A program made the position numbers and the translations under genes. A stretch of DNA of 31,100 bases from a virus, in IMG/VR virus record IMGVR_UViG_3300048883_000251, positions 1 to 31,100 of that record. One strand, given 5' to 3'. Below, in pieces: positions 20,864 to 27,248 of the stretch. Position 1 is the stretch's first letter. Every line of letters begins with the position of its first letter. The notes beneath the pieces were generated by a model. That model had not been told where the DNA came from and did no database searches. It worked only from the letters and a program-made list of their open reading frames with translations.

Positions 20864-22239
20864 TGGAAGACATCATCTGGATGCTCGATCAGAAGATAAA
20901 TGATAAAGGTATTCCGGTGGATACTGAGGCGTTGGAAGCAACACAGATCGAGATAGACAAGGAGCTGATCAGGTTGAATGAAGTCTGCGTCAGCATCTGC
21001 GGATTCCGCGCCAGTCAACGTAACGCGATATTAGATTGGGTTAAAGCCCAAGGGGTCTATTTACCCGACCTCACCAAATTAACAGTTAAAGAAACATTGG
21101 CCGGTGATCTGCCGGGGGATGTTAGGAAAGTATTAAAGATACGGCAGATGGTTGGCAAGACCAGCACTGCAAAAGTGGGGCGCTTACTGAACTGGACTTG
21201 CGAAGATGGTCGGGTCCGTAACACGCTTCAATATTATGGCGCGTATCGGACAGGACGGTTCGCCGGGCGCGGTCCTCAAATTCAGAACTTCCCAAGAGGG
21301 AACCTGAGTGAGCAAGAAGTCGAGGACGCGTTGCGGTTGATCCGTGACGGCGAAACCTACTTAGGCATCGATGACCTTTTCGACACGGTGAGTAGTTTGC
21401 TTCGGGCGTTCATTAAAGCACCAGAGGGTAGACATTTTGTGGTCGCTGACTTGGCGGGCATCGAAGCTAGAGTTTTACCGTGGTTAGCTAGAGATGAAAA
21501 GACCTTGGACATCTTTCGTAATGGTGAGGACATCTATAAGTTCGCCGCAGCTCAGATCTATAAAAAAGAATACGAAGACATCACAAAACCTGAGAGATTC
21601 GTTGGCAAGATAGCGACATTGAGTCTTGGATATGGGGGTGGGATTTTAGCCTTCACGGGAATGGCGAAGGTCTACGGCGTTGAGATGGATGAGGCTTTCG
21701 CCGAAGACATCAAGACCCAATGGCGCGACGCTAATCCTAAGATCGTCCAGCTCTGGCGAACCGTTGAGAAGGCTGCGGTTCATGCCGTCAAACACAAGAA
21801 CCAAACAGTATCCATAGCTGGTGGGAAGTTAAAATTCATTCACGACGGTGATGATTTAAAGATCACGTTGCCATCATCGCGGGCGCTGTACTACCCGAAG
21901 TTTGACTTCACCTACAATAAGTACAAGGGGAACACACTCACATATATGGGCGGCACGGTTACTGGATGGGGTGAGGTAAGAAGCTGGGGTGCAAAACTTT
22001 GTGAAAATCTAACACAGGCCGTTTCCAGAGATGTCTTAGCGCACTCAATGCCAGAGATTGATAAATCTGGATTTGAAATTGTCTTCCACGTTCACGATGA
22101 GATTGTCGCTGAAGTTGACGACGGTGACGAGAAATTAACATCTGATTATTTAGTTGAACTTATGACCACAGGGCACCTGTGGACCAAGGGATTACCGCTG
22201 GATGCTGAAGGGGAAACCATGAAGAGGTATAGGAAATGA
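20863..22239 (+). CDS. DNA polymerase A, polymerase part
   Basis: Start taken at the ATG at 20863 in the TAATG junction; the frame is open to an ATG at 20842. The 458-aa protein begins EDIIWMLDQKINDKGIPVD, the usual segment after the exonuclease. It shows motif A ADLAGIEARVLPWL (residues 195-208), motif B FVGKIATLSLGYGGG (around 246-260) and motif C HVHDEIVAEV with the catalytic Asp and Glu. All active-site motifs are intact. It synthesises DNA, probably together with the separate exonuclease product. It overlaps the VRR-NUC gene by 4 bases. Confidence 0.88.
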   Translation: MEDIIWMLDQKINDKGIPVDTEALEATQIEIDKELIRLNEVCVSICGFRASQRNAILDWVKAQGVYLPDLTKLTVKETLAGDLPGDVRKVLKIRQMVGKTSTAKVGRLLNWTCEDGRVRNTLQYYGAYRTGRFAGRGPQIQNFPRGNLSEQEVEDALRLIRDGETYLGIDDLFDTVSSLLRAFIKAPEGRHFVVADLAGIEARVLPWLARDEKTLDIFRNGEDIYKFAAAQIYKKEYEDITKPERFVGKIATLSLGYGGGILAFTGMAKVYGVEMDEAFAEDIKTQWRDANPKIVQLWRTVEKAAVHAVKHKNQTVSIAGGKLKFIHDGDDLKITLPSSRALYYPKFDFTYNKYKGNTLTYMGGTVTGWGEVRSWGAKLCENLTQAVSRDVLAHSMPEIDKSGFEIVFHVHDEIVAEVDDGDEKLTSDYLVELMTTGHLWTKGLPLDAEGETMKRYRK

Positions 22240-22529
22240 TATTAGAAAAGGACATCGAACAGTATCTATTGAAGCGTTGCCGTGAGCGCGGTTGGTATGC
22301 CCCCAAATTCACCTCACCCGGTAGGCGCTCGGTGCCGGACAGGATGATCGTGATGCCTGGGCGAATCGCATTTGTAGAGTTGAAAGCGCCAGGTAAAAAG
22401 GCAACACCGAAACAGCTCTGGGAGCATGAGCGTTTGGACAGCTACGGTTACCCGGTGGCGATACTGGACACCAAAGAGGGTGTTGATAATTACCTCGAAG
22501 AACAGGCGAAGCTCAATGAAAAAGTCTGA
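22236..22529 (+). CDS. VRR-NUC domain nuclease
   Basis: The 97-aa protein carries the PD-(D/E)XK core of the VRR-NUC family: D35 in RSVPDRMIVM, E48 and K50 in AFVELKAPG, and Q60 in TPKQ. Stand-alone VRR-NUC proteins are common in phages next to SNF2-type helicases and are thought to cut structured DNA in recombination or replication-fork processing. The reaction here is inferred. It overlaps the polymerase gene by 4 bases and the helicase gene by 14. Confidence 0.88.
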   Translation: MILEKDIEQYLLKRCRERGWYAPKFTSPGRRSVPDRMIVMPGRIAFVELKAPGKKATPKQLWEHERLDSYGYPVAILDTKEGVDNYLEEQAKLNEKV

Positions 22530-23841
22530 TTTACACGCCTACCAATTAGCTGCCATCGACTGGGTGCTAGCGCGTAAGAACGCCGGACTCTTTTTAGATA
22601 TGGGCCTTGGGAAAACCATCACGATGCTGACCGCGTTGGTAGAGATGCTGATGTTTGGTGGCGCTCACACTATATTAATCGTCGCACCTTTGAGGGTGTG
22701 CAAAACGGTGTGGGCAGAAGAAGCAAAACGGTGGGAGCATACCGAACAGTTGACCTTCAGCAAGATCCTCGGCACCAAGGCACAGCGTGAAGCCGCTGTT
22801 GCGAAGAAGGCTGAGATCTACCTCATCAATGCCGAGAACGTGGTGTGGCTAACTAAGTATCTCGGCGGTGATGGTTGGAAATTCGATGTCGTTATCTTTG
22901 ACGAATCGAGCCTGTTCAAGAACCACGCATCGAAGCGGTTCAGAGCGGCCAAAGCCTTTATGAAGAAGGTGCAGCGGTCGTACATTTTGACCGGCACACC
23001 GGCACCGAAATCAGTACACGACCTGTGGTCACAGATCTATCTTCTCGACCAAGGGTTGCGGTTATTCCACACGGTTGGACGATTTAGAGATGCGTATTTT
23101 GATGTTGATTTCTTTGGCCATAGTTACATCCCGAAGATCGACACACAGAAGAAAATAGAAACCAAAATTGAAGACATCGTGATGTCGATGCAAGCCAAGG
23201 ACTATTTGAAAATGCCTGAGAGAATTTATAACCGAATTTATGTGGAGCTACCCCCCGCCGCCGAAGCACAGTATGAGGAGATGCGTCGGCAGTTAATGCT
23301 TACCTTAGAAGGTGATAGGGTCGAAGCAGCTAACGCCGGAGTGCTGGTGAACAAGTGCCTTCAGATAACCAACGGGTCCATCTATAAAGAGGATGGTAGT
23401 TACCAAGTGCTGCACGACGCGAAGTTTAGAGCGCTCGAAGAGATCATCGAATCGACCGGCGAGAACATCTTAGTGTTCTACCAGTACAAGTCTGACCTTG
23501 CGGAGCTGAAGAAACGCTTCAAGGGCGAAGAGCTTTTTGACGACACAGTGGAGCGTTGGAACATGAATCGAATCCCGCTCCTGTTCGCTCACCCATCGTC
23601 TGCCGGACATGGGCTGAACCTACAACACGGCGGGCACATCATGGTGTTCTTTGGGGTGAATTATAACTTAGAGACTTACCAACAATCATGCGCTCGGCTT
23701 CATCGCCAAGGGCAAACCAAACCCGTGATCATCCACCACATTTTAGCGAGGGATACTATCGATGATGTGGTTATGTGCGCTTTAGAAAATAAGGATGTGT
23801 CGCAGAGAAGTTTGATGGATCGGCTAAAGCGTAAACTTTAG
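22516..23841 (+). CDS. SNF2-type DNA helicase/translocase
   Basis: From the ATG at 22516 (GGCGAAG before it) the 441-aa protein starts MKKSDLHAYQLAAIDWVLAR. The motifs are motif I DMGLGKT (28-34), motif II DESS (129-132), motif III LTGTPAPKS, the second RecA domain with ILVFYQYKSDL, and motif VI SCARLHRQGQTKPV. Phage SNF2 proteins of this size work with VRR-NUC in DNA remodelling. A perfect 9-bp hairpin spans the stop codon. The frame is open upstream to 22426, but that part overlaps the VRR-NUC gene and is not family-like. Confidence 0.88.
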   Translation: MKKSDLHAYQLAAIDWVLARKNAGLFLDMGLGKTITMLTALVEMLMFGGAHTILIVAPLRVCKTVWAEEAKRWEHTEQLTFSKILGTKAQREAAVAKKAEIYLINAENVVWLTKYLGGDGWKFDVVIFDESSLFKNHASKRFRAAKAFMKKVQRSYILTGTPAPKSVHDLWSQIYLLDQGLRLFHTVGRFRDAYFDVDFFGHSYIPKIDTQKKIETKIEDIVMSMQAKDYLKMPERIYNRIYVELPPAAEAQYEEMRRQLMLTLEGDRVEAANAGVLVNKCLQITNGSIYKEDGSYQVLHDAKFRALEEIIESTGENILVFYQYKSDLAELKKRFKGEELFDDTVERWNMNRIPLLFAHPSSAGHGLNLQHGGHIMVFFGVNYNLETYQQSCARLHRQGQTKPVIIHHILARDTIDDVVMCALENKDVSQRSLMDRLKRKL

Positions 23842-23844
23842 CCG
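23821..23844 (+). other. Hairpin spanning the helicase stop codon
   Basis: CGGCTAAAG (23821-23829) pairs perfectly with CTTTAGCCG (23836-23844) around CGTAAA. It is not followed by a U-tract, so it is more likely a processing or stabilising element at the border of the next RNA candidate than a terminator. Confidence 0.6.
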
Positions 23845-24005
23845 CAGTGACCGGCCTCGACGGGGTGTGAGCTTCACAGACTCACGCAATCGGGGACTCC
23901 CCAGCGGTCGGTGGGAGTTGTGTAAAAAACAACCGCAGCCAGAGGCGCGATCTTCCTCCGAGGCTCAACGTGCCTTTTCGATGACACGCTGATCTGGCAC
24001 TTAAT
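23845..24005 (+). ncRNA. Candidate structured RNA in the early operon
   Basis: This is the only long gene-free stretch in an operon where all other genes touch or overlap. It can form GACCG/CGGTC (23849-23853 with 23905-23909) enclosing GTGTGAG/CTCACGC (23865-23871 with 23881-23887) and GGGG/CCCC (23892-23895 with 23899-23902). Further stems are GTTGT/ACAAC (23917-23921 with 23929-23933), GAGG/CCTC (23942-23945 with 23955-23958) and GTGCC/GGCAC (23970-23974 with 23996-24000). GCGGT (23904-23908) can instead pair with ACCGC (23932-23936), so two folds compete. I match it to no known RNA family. A cis-regulator of the downstream genes or a small RNA are options. Confidence 0.5.
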
Positions 24006-24022
24006 TTGATAGAGGTGAAGTT

Positions 24023-24346
24023 ATGGGAGTGAAGATAGACATGAGCAAGGTCAAGATGACGAAGAAGAAAAGCGGGCGACGAAAGGCGCGATCAGACAGC
24101 CAAGTGTGCGCTGATCGCTATAGCACAATCGACATCAGTCGAGTATGCACGGTGCTTGGGTTGATTCCAATTCCTGAGAACGTAACCGTGCCGGGGTTGG
24201 TAGATCTGTGGAACACCAACACGGATTATTATCTGCCCAGGGTCGAAGACAAAGAGAAAGAACTTAGGGTATTGAGTAAACCTAAATCGGAACAAGAGGA
24301 CGAGCGTGGAATGTGGGCGGGATTGCTACGGACGGATTCCAAATGA
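24023..24346 (+). CDS. Hypothetical protein, 107 aa
   Basis: It has GAGGTGAAG before the ATG. The N-terminus is very basic (KMTKKKSGRRKARSD), followed by a compact part DRYSTIDISRVCTVLGLIPI and WNTNTDYYLPRVEDKEKEL. It could be a nucleic-acid-binding protein; no family recognised. It is the first gene after the candidate RNA and overlaps the HTH gene by 4 bases. Confidence 0.65.
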   Translation: MGVKIDMSKVKMTKKKSGRRKARSDSQVCADRYSTIDISRVCTVLGLIPIPENVTVPGLVDLWNTNTDYYLPRVEDKEKELRVLSKPKSEQEDERGMWAGLLRTDSK

Positions 24347-24537
24347 CCGACAAGTTGTGGAGCATGGACAACATAGCGGAATACTTAGGCGTTGGTAAAG
24401 ATCTAGTGCGGAAGAAGTTGATCTGTAAAGGCAACTTCCCTAAAGCGATAGTGCTACCCACTGGCGGTAGTAGAGGATCACACCGCCGTTGGGTTCCGGC
24501 AGAAGTGAAGAAATGGGTTTTAAGACATAGGGGATAA
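24343..24537 (+). CDS. Excisionase/AlpA-like helix-turn-helix protein, 64 aa
   Basis: The ATG at 24343 overlaps the previous stop (ATGA). The product MTDKLWSMDNIAEYLGVGKD continues with LVRKKLICKGNFPKAI and a wing-like SHRRWVPAEVKKWVLR. This winged-helix HTH_17 pattern is shared by AlpA regulators and excisionases. In phages these bind DNA as transcription or recombination-direction factors. It may partner the serine recombinase, but they lie 11 kb apart and on opposite strands, so this is speculation. Confidence 0.75.
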   Translation: MTDKLWSMDNIAEYLGVGKDLVRKKLICKGNFPKAIVLPTGGSRGSHRRWVPAEVKKWVLRHRG

Positions 24538-24540
24538 ATT

Positions 24541-24891
24541 ATGAGTGACTACATGAGATTGAAGAAGATTATGGATTCTAAAGCGCTGTTTAGAGATCTG
24601 GCTAACAGCACTGGTGAAGGTAATTTCCGCGTATGGTTGCGAGAGCATATGGAGATCTACGACACGTTTATTCAGTATGCGAGGGAGTACAGGTCGATAG
24701 AGAACAGATCCGTATACTCGGCTAACGCGATATGGCAACGCATACGGTGGGACACTATGCTTAGTGATGACTCCGATAAAGAGTGGAGGTTAAATGCAAT
24801 CTATACCTCATTCTTCGCCCGATTAGCAATGGCTGCTGAACCTGATCTGGAGGGTATGTTTAAGCTCAGAGGGAGTAAGGGTCGAGAATGA
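24541..24891 (+). CDS. Hypothetical phage protein, 116 aa
   Basis: The core STGEGNFRVWLREHMEIYDT, followed by FIQYAREYRS, SANAIWQRIRWDT and a FFARLAMAAEPDL segment, resembles a helical protein often found in phage early regions, whose function is not known. An AGGGGATAA precedes the ATG. It overlaps the methyltransferase gene by 4 bases. Confidence 0.65.
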   Translation: MSDYMRLKKIMDSKALFRDLANSTGEGNFRVWLREHMEIYDTFIQYAREYRSIENRSVYSANAIWQRIRWDTMLSDDSDKEWRLNAIYTSFFARLAMAAEPDLEGMFKLRGSKGRE

Positions 24892-25985
24892 CAGCGTATT
24901 ACAATGAATTTGACCCAAAAGCCGCAGCATGGTTACGGCAACTAATTAAGAATGGAGATATTGCAGATGGAACCGTTGACGAAAGAAGCATCATCGAAGT
25001 CGAAGCCCCCGACCTTAAAGGATTTACTCAACATCACTTCTTTGCAGGAGTTGGCGTTTGGTCCTATGCGCTTAGAAATGCCGGATGGTCAGACGATAGA
25101 CCTGTCGCAACTGCTTCTTTACCCTGTCAGCCATTCTCCGCAGCAGGAAATCAAAAAGGAAAAGAAGACGAGCGACACCTCTTACCCCATTTCCTCGAGC
25201 TTGTTGGACAGTGCAACTTTCACACTATCTTTGGGGAACAAGTTGAAACAGCGATTAAGCATGGATGGCTCGATGATCTATACACAGAAATGGAAAACCA
25301 AGACTACTCCGTTGGGTCGGCAATTATTGGCGCACACAGCATCGGCAAACCGCACATCCGGAAAAGAATCTACTGGGTGGCCCACTCCGCAAGTGAGAGA
25401 TTCAAAAGGAGAGAGGGGTGCAGCAGCACAGGATCGAAAAGGGAATCCAGTGGATCAGCTTGGGATAGCGGCCAAGGTGAGCGGATGGCCAACCCCAATG
25501 GCTTGCGATCAGAGGGGCAGTGCCGGGGTGGGCAAGACGGAGTTGCCGAATATAGCGAAGATAGCCGGGTGGGGAACACCCAACACGATGGACACGCTAC
25601 CAGCGAGATCGGATCAAGCGATGTACAACCAAGCGAGAAACGGCGCTCGAAAGGGTCGGACATTTCCGGGGAACTTACGGGAGCAAGTGGACGAGAGAAG
25701 CCAGAAAGCGTATCAAGATGCGCTACAGGACGCGAGAGAGAACAAGACTCAATTGAGTGGCTATTCTGCCGAGATCAAAAGTACCGGCCAATTAAATCCG
25801 GCATTGAGCCGTTGGTTAATGGGCTTGCCAGAGGCGTGGTGCATAGCAGCGATTCAGTCATTGAGGCAAACGCAAGCGCAGAAGCGCGAACAATCAGGCT
25901 CAAAGGCTACGGTAACGCCATAGTCGCACCAGTGGCAGAGGAGTTTATCCGAGCCACAATGGAGGTGATCAATCAAGCCGACTAG
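24888..25985 (+). CDS. C5-cytosine DNA methyltransferase
   Basis: The 365-aa protein shows the family motifs: motif I HHFFAGVGVWSYALRNAGW, motif IV with catalytic Cys in ASLPCQPFSAAG, motif VI in IFGEQVE, motif VIII in HIRKRIYWVA, and motif X RLKGYGNAIVAPVAEEFI. Between VIII and X the variable target-recognition stretch has many Ser, Gly, Asn and Asp and repeated V(A/G)xSx-like turns, the usual look of this phage Dcm group. It transfers methyl from SAM to cytosine in a specific site, protecting phage DNA. For nearly its full length a second gene lies in another frame. It ends the rightward operon, 3 bases from the converging lysis module. Confidence 0.88.
   Translation: MTAYYNEFDPKAAAWLRQLIKNGDIADGTVDERSIIEVEAPDLKGFTQHHFFAGVGVWSYALRNAGWSDDRPVATASLPCQPFSAAGNQKGKEDERHLLPHFLELVGQCNFHTIFGEQVETAIKHGWLDDLYTEMENQDYSVGSAIIGAHSIGKPHIRKRIYWVAHSASERFKRREGCSSTGSKRESSGSAWDSGQGERMANPNGLRSEGQCRGGQDGVAEYSEDSRVGNTQHDGHATSEIGSSDVQPSEKRRSKGSDISGELTGASGREKPESVSRCATGREREQDSIEWLFCRDQKYRPIKSGIEPLVNGLARGVVHSSDSVIEANASAEARTIRLKGYGNAIVAPVAEEFIRATMEVINQAD
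24967..25923 (+). CDS. Embedded overlapping gene inside the methyltransferase gene, 318 aa
   Basis: This frame, shifted +1 relative to the methyltransferase, is open for more than 320 codons. I place its start at the ATG at 24967 because GGAG (24954-24957) precedes it by 9 bases; an earlier ATG at 24952 overlaps that site. It has three GW(P/G)TPxxxD repeats: GWPTPQVRD (25375), GWPTPMACD (25483) and GWGTPNTMD (25567). It ends with GQLNPALSRWLMGLPEAWC. I recall similar WPTP...LNPALSRWLMGLP proteins annotated in other phages, often as methyltransferase-related or hypothetical. Their function is unknown to me. Both frames look protein-like, so this is a strong dual-coding candidate. Confidence 0.7.
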   Translation: MEPLTKEASSKSKPPTLKDLLNITSLQELAFGPMRLEMPDGQTIDLSQLLLYPVSHSPQQEIKKEKKTSDTSYPISSSLLDSATFTLSLGNKLKQRLSMDGSMIYTQKWKTKTTPLGRQLLAHTASANRTSGKESTGWPTPQVRDSKGERGAAAQDRKGNPVDQLGIAAKVSGWPTPMACDQRGSAGVGKTELPNIAKIAGWGTPNTMDTLPARSDQAMYNQARNGARKGRTFPGNLREQVDERSQKAYQDALQDARENKTQLSGYSAEIKSTGQLNPALSRWLMGLPEAWCIAAIQSLRQTQAQKREQSGSKATVTP

Positions 25986-25988
25986 CAA

Positions 25989-26366
25989 TTAGCCCTTAAT
26001 CTCCCACCTCGCAGCTCGACCTGACCGACAATCGATGTGTGTAAAGGTGTTGTATTTACCAAATCCGAAACTATCGGGATACCGCTCCGTCAGATACTTG
26101 TACACGGTGTGGGAGTGGACTCCCTTTACAATCACGTCACTTGCTTTCCCCTCGAGATGTTTTGAAAAAGCGCGACCCCCTATAGCCTCATTGTGCGATT
26201 TACACCGCACACCACTGGTCACAGTAATTGGCGCGTCGAATCGACTACGCAGCTCTTCCAACATACCAATCAACTTCACATCCACAGTAGGATCTTTAGA
26301 TTGAGGACACTTACCACATTGGCAAGCGAATTCCTGTCTGTCGAAATGCGCTGATATCTTACTCAT
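25989..26366 (-). CDS. M15-family peptidoglycan endopeptidase (endolysin)
   Basis: From the ATG at 26366 the 125-aa protein has the zinc site of the peptidase M15 group: H70 and D77 in SKHLEGKASD and H110 in FTHIDCR. ITVTSGVRCKSHNEAIGG lies before it. This is the short M15_3-type domain without a separate wall-binding domain. It cuts peptide crosslinks in the host wall at the end of infection. The N-terminal CQCGKC may hold a metal. It lacks a signal peptide, so it relies on a holin. It overlaps the lipoprotein gene by 8 bases and its end faces the methyltransferase stop (3 bases apart). Confidence 0.88.
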   Translation of the reverse strand: MSKISAHFDRQEFACQCGKCPQSKDPTVDVKLIGMLEELRSRFDAPITVTSGVRCKSHNEAIGGRAFSKHLEGKASDVIVKGVHSHTVYKYLTERYPDSFGFGKYNTFTHIDCRSGRAARWEIKG

Positions 26367-26592
26367 CTGCGGCACAGGTTATGGCAACTGAATGCGGAGA
26401 CACACTCCGATTAACAGCCGTTCTGACAGCCTTGCGTCCTCCTTGTGGGATCTCACAATACTTAGACACGGCAAAACTTGCACTCTTTGAGATGACTGCA
26501 CCTGCCGAGCAGCCAGTTAGCATAGGCACAGACAACATAAGAATTAGCGTGAACACTAACCAGCGTGGCAAATAGATACTATCGTTTCTCAT
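26359..26592 (-). CDS. Small lipoprotein (possible Rz1-like o-spanin), 77 aa
   Basis: Start at the ATG at 26592, 8 bases after GGAGG. The N-terminus has a signal peptide (LPRWLVFTLILMLSVPML) ending in a lipobox LTGC. The mature part is SAGAVISKSASFAVSKYCEI followed by a Cys-containing tail. Position between DUF1353 and the endopeptidase fits an outer-membrane spanin subunit, which helps disrupt the outer membrane of Gram-negative hosts. However, it is not Pro-rich as Rz1 usually is and no inner-membrane partner is certain. The lipoprotein nature is clear; the spanin role is inferred. Confidence 0.7.
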   Translation of the reverse strand: MRNDSIYLPRWLVFTLILMLSVPMLTGCSAGAVISKSASFAVSKYCEIPQGGRKAVRTAVNRSVSPHSVAITCAADE

Positions 26593-26947
26593 AGTTCGGT
26601 CCTCCAAAAAGGCGAAGAGTAAGGTAGATGACTAGCGCTTGGGTCTTTCGCATACCAAGCCCTAGCATCGATTCAAGCAATACCTCGTCAGCTTGCTTCC
26701 GGGTAAACCCTAACTTTGCAGACGAGGCACTGTATAGATAGTCGTGGATAACGCTACCTGGTCGTATCGTCCAGTGTGAGTCGTCGATATAGAACTTAGC
26801 GAATCTCGGAACCGACGCGAAGTTCGTCTTAAACCCTTTAGGGACAATGATCTTGTCACCCAGATTAGTTATATAGGTAAACCGTGAGGTGAGGATGTAG
26901 AAATCCTCCCCTTGCACCGCCTCTATTTTCAGCTTATTCTTAAACAT
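26579..26947 (-). CDS. DUF1353 family protein
   Basis: Start at the ATG at 26947, behind GGGAG with 6 bases spacing; the frame is open to 26986. The 122-aa product has the DUF1353 signature: IIVPKGFKTNFASVPRFAKF, then a SVIHDYLYS segment and QADEVLLESMLGLGMRK, with conserved His and Asp that may bind metal. Such proteins occur in phage lysis modules and may be wall-acting or accessory enzymes, but no activity is established to my knowledge. It overlaps the lipoprotein and the 37-aa membrane protein genes. Confidence 0.8.
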   Translation of the reverse strand: MFKNKLKIEAVQGEDFYILTSRFTYITNLGDKIIVPKGFKTNFASVPRFAKFYIDDSHWTIRPGSVIHDYLYSASSAKLGFTRKQADEVLLESMLGLGMRKTQALVIYLTLRLFGGPNYEKR

Positions 26948-27053
26948 AATAGACTCCCAATATATAGTGAAGAACCCATGTAGCAACAGATGCTCCAGTG
27001 ACCGCGAGCATTACAAAAACTAGAAGCTCATAGACGATCTTGAGATAACTCAT
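26940..27053 (-). CDS. Small membrane protein of the lysis module (holin candidate), 37 aa
   Basis: The ATG overlaps the stop of the XhlA-like gene (ATGA, 27050-27053) and the end overlaps the DUF1353 start by 8 bases. The product MSYLKIVYELLVFVMLAVTG continues with ASVATWVLHYILGVYYV. It is almost entirely hydrophobic, one or two membrane helices. Tight overlap on both sides supports a real gene. Position makes it a holin or holin partner candidate, although its size is small for a holin. Confidence 0.55.
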   Translation of the reverse strand: MSYLKIVYELLVFVMLAVTGASVATWVLHYILGVYYV

Positions 27054-27238
27054 AAAGTAATAGCTTCAATAATCCCCATCTGAGTTACGATTGCATATCC
27101 CACAGCCCCATATACGCACGCCTTAATTTGTATGAGTTGTCGATTAATATCTTGAACCAGCTTCTCCATTTCATCCATCCTCGTGCGGTGAACTTTAAGT
27201 ATCGTTTCTAGCTCTGAGCATTTCTCTGCGTTGGGCAT
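27050..27238 (-). CDS. XhlA-like coiled-coil membrane protein (holin-associated), 62 aa
   Basis: The layout is that of XhlA-type haemolysin/holin-associated proteins. An N-terminal amphipathic helix (LETILKVHRTRMDEMEKLVQ) is followed by a short QLIQIKACVYGAVGYAIVTQ hydrophobic helix. AAGGA precedes the ATG by 7 bases. With its 37-aa neighbour it could form the pore that releases the M15 peptidase. Low-level similarity only, so the name is descriptive. Confidence 0.6.
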   Translation of the reverse strand: MPNAEKCSELETILKVHRTRMDEMEKLVQDINRQLIQIKACVYGAVGYAIVTQMGIIEAITL

Positions 27239-27248
27239 TTATATATCC

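Noticed and set aside
23848-23870. tmRNA-like CTCGACGGGG in the candidate RNA
   Set aside because: Resembles the conserved GACGGG of tmRNA, but the region is too short and has no tRNA-like end or tag frame that I can see.
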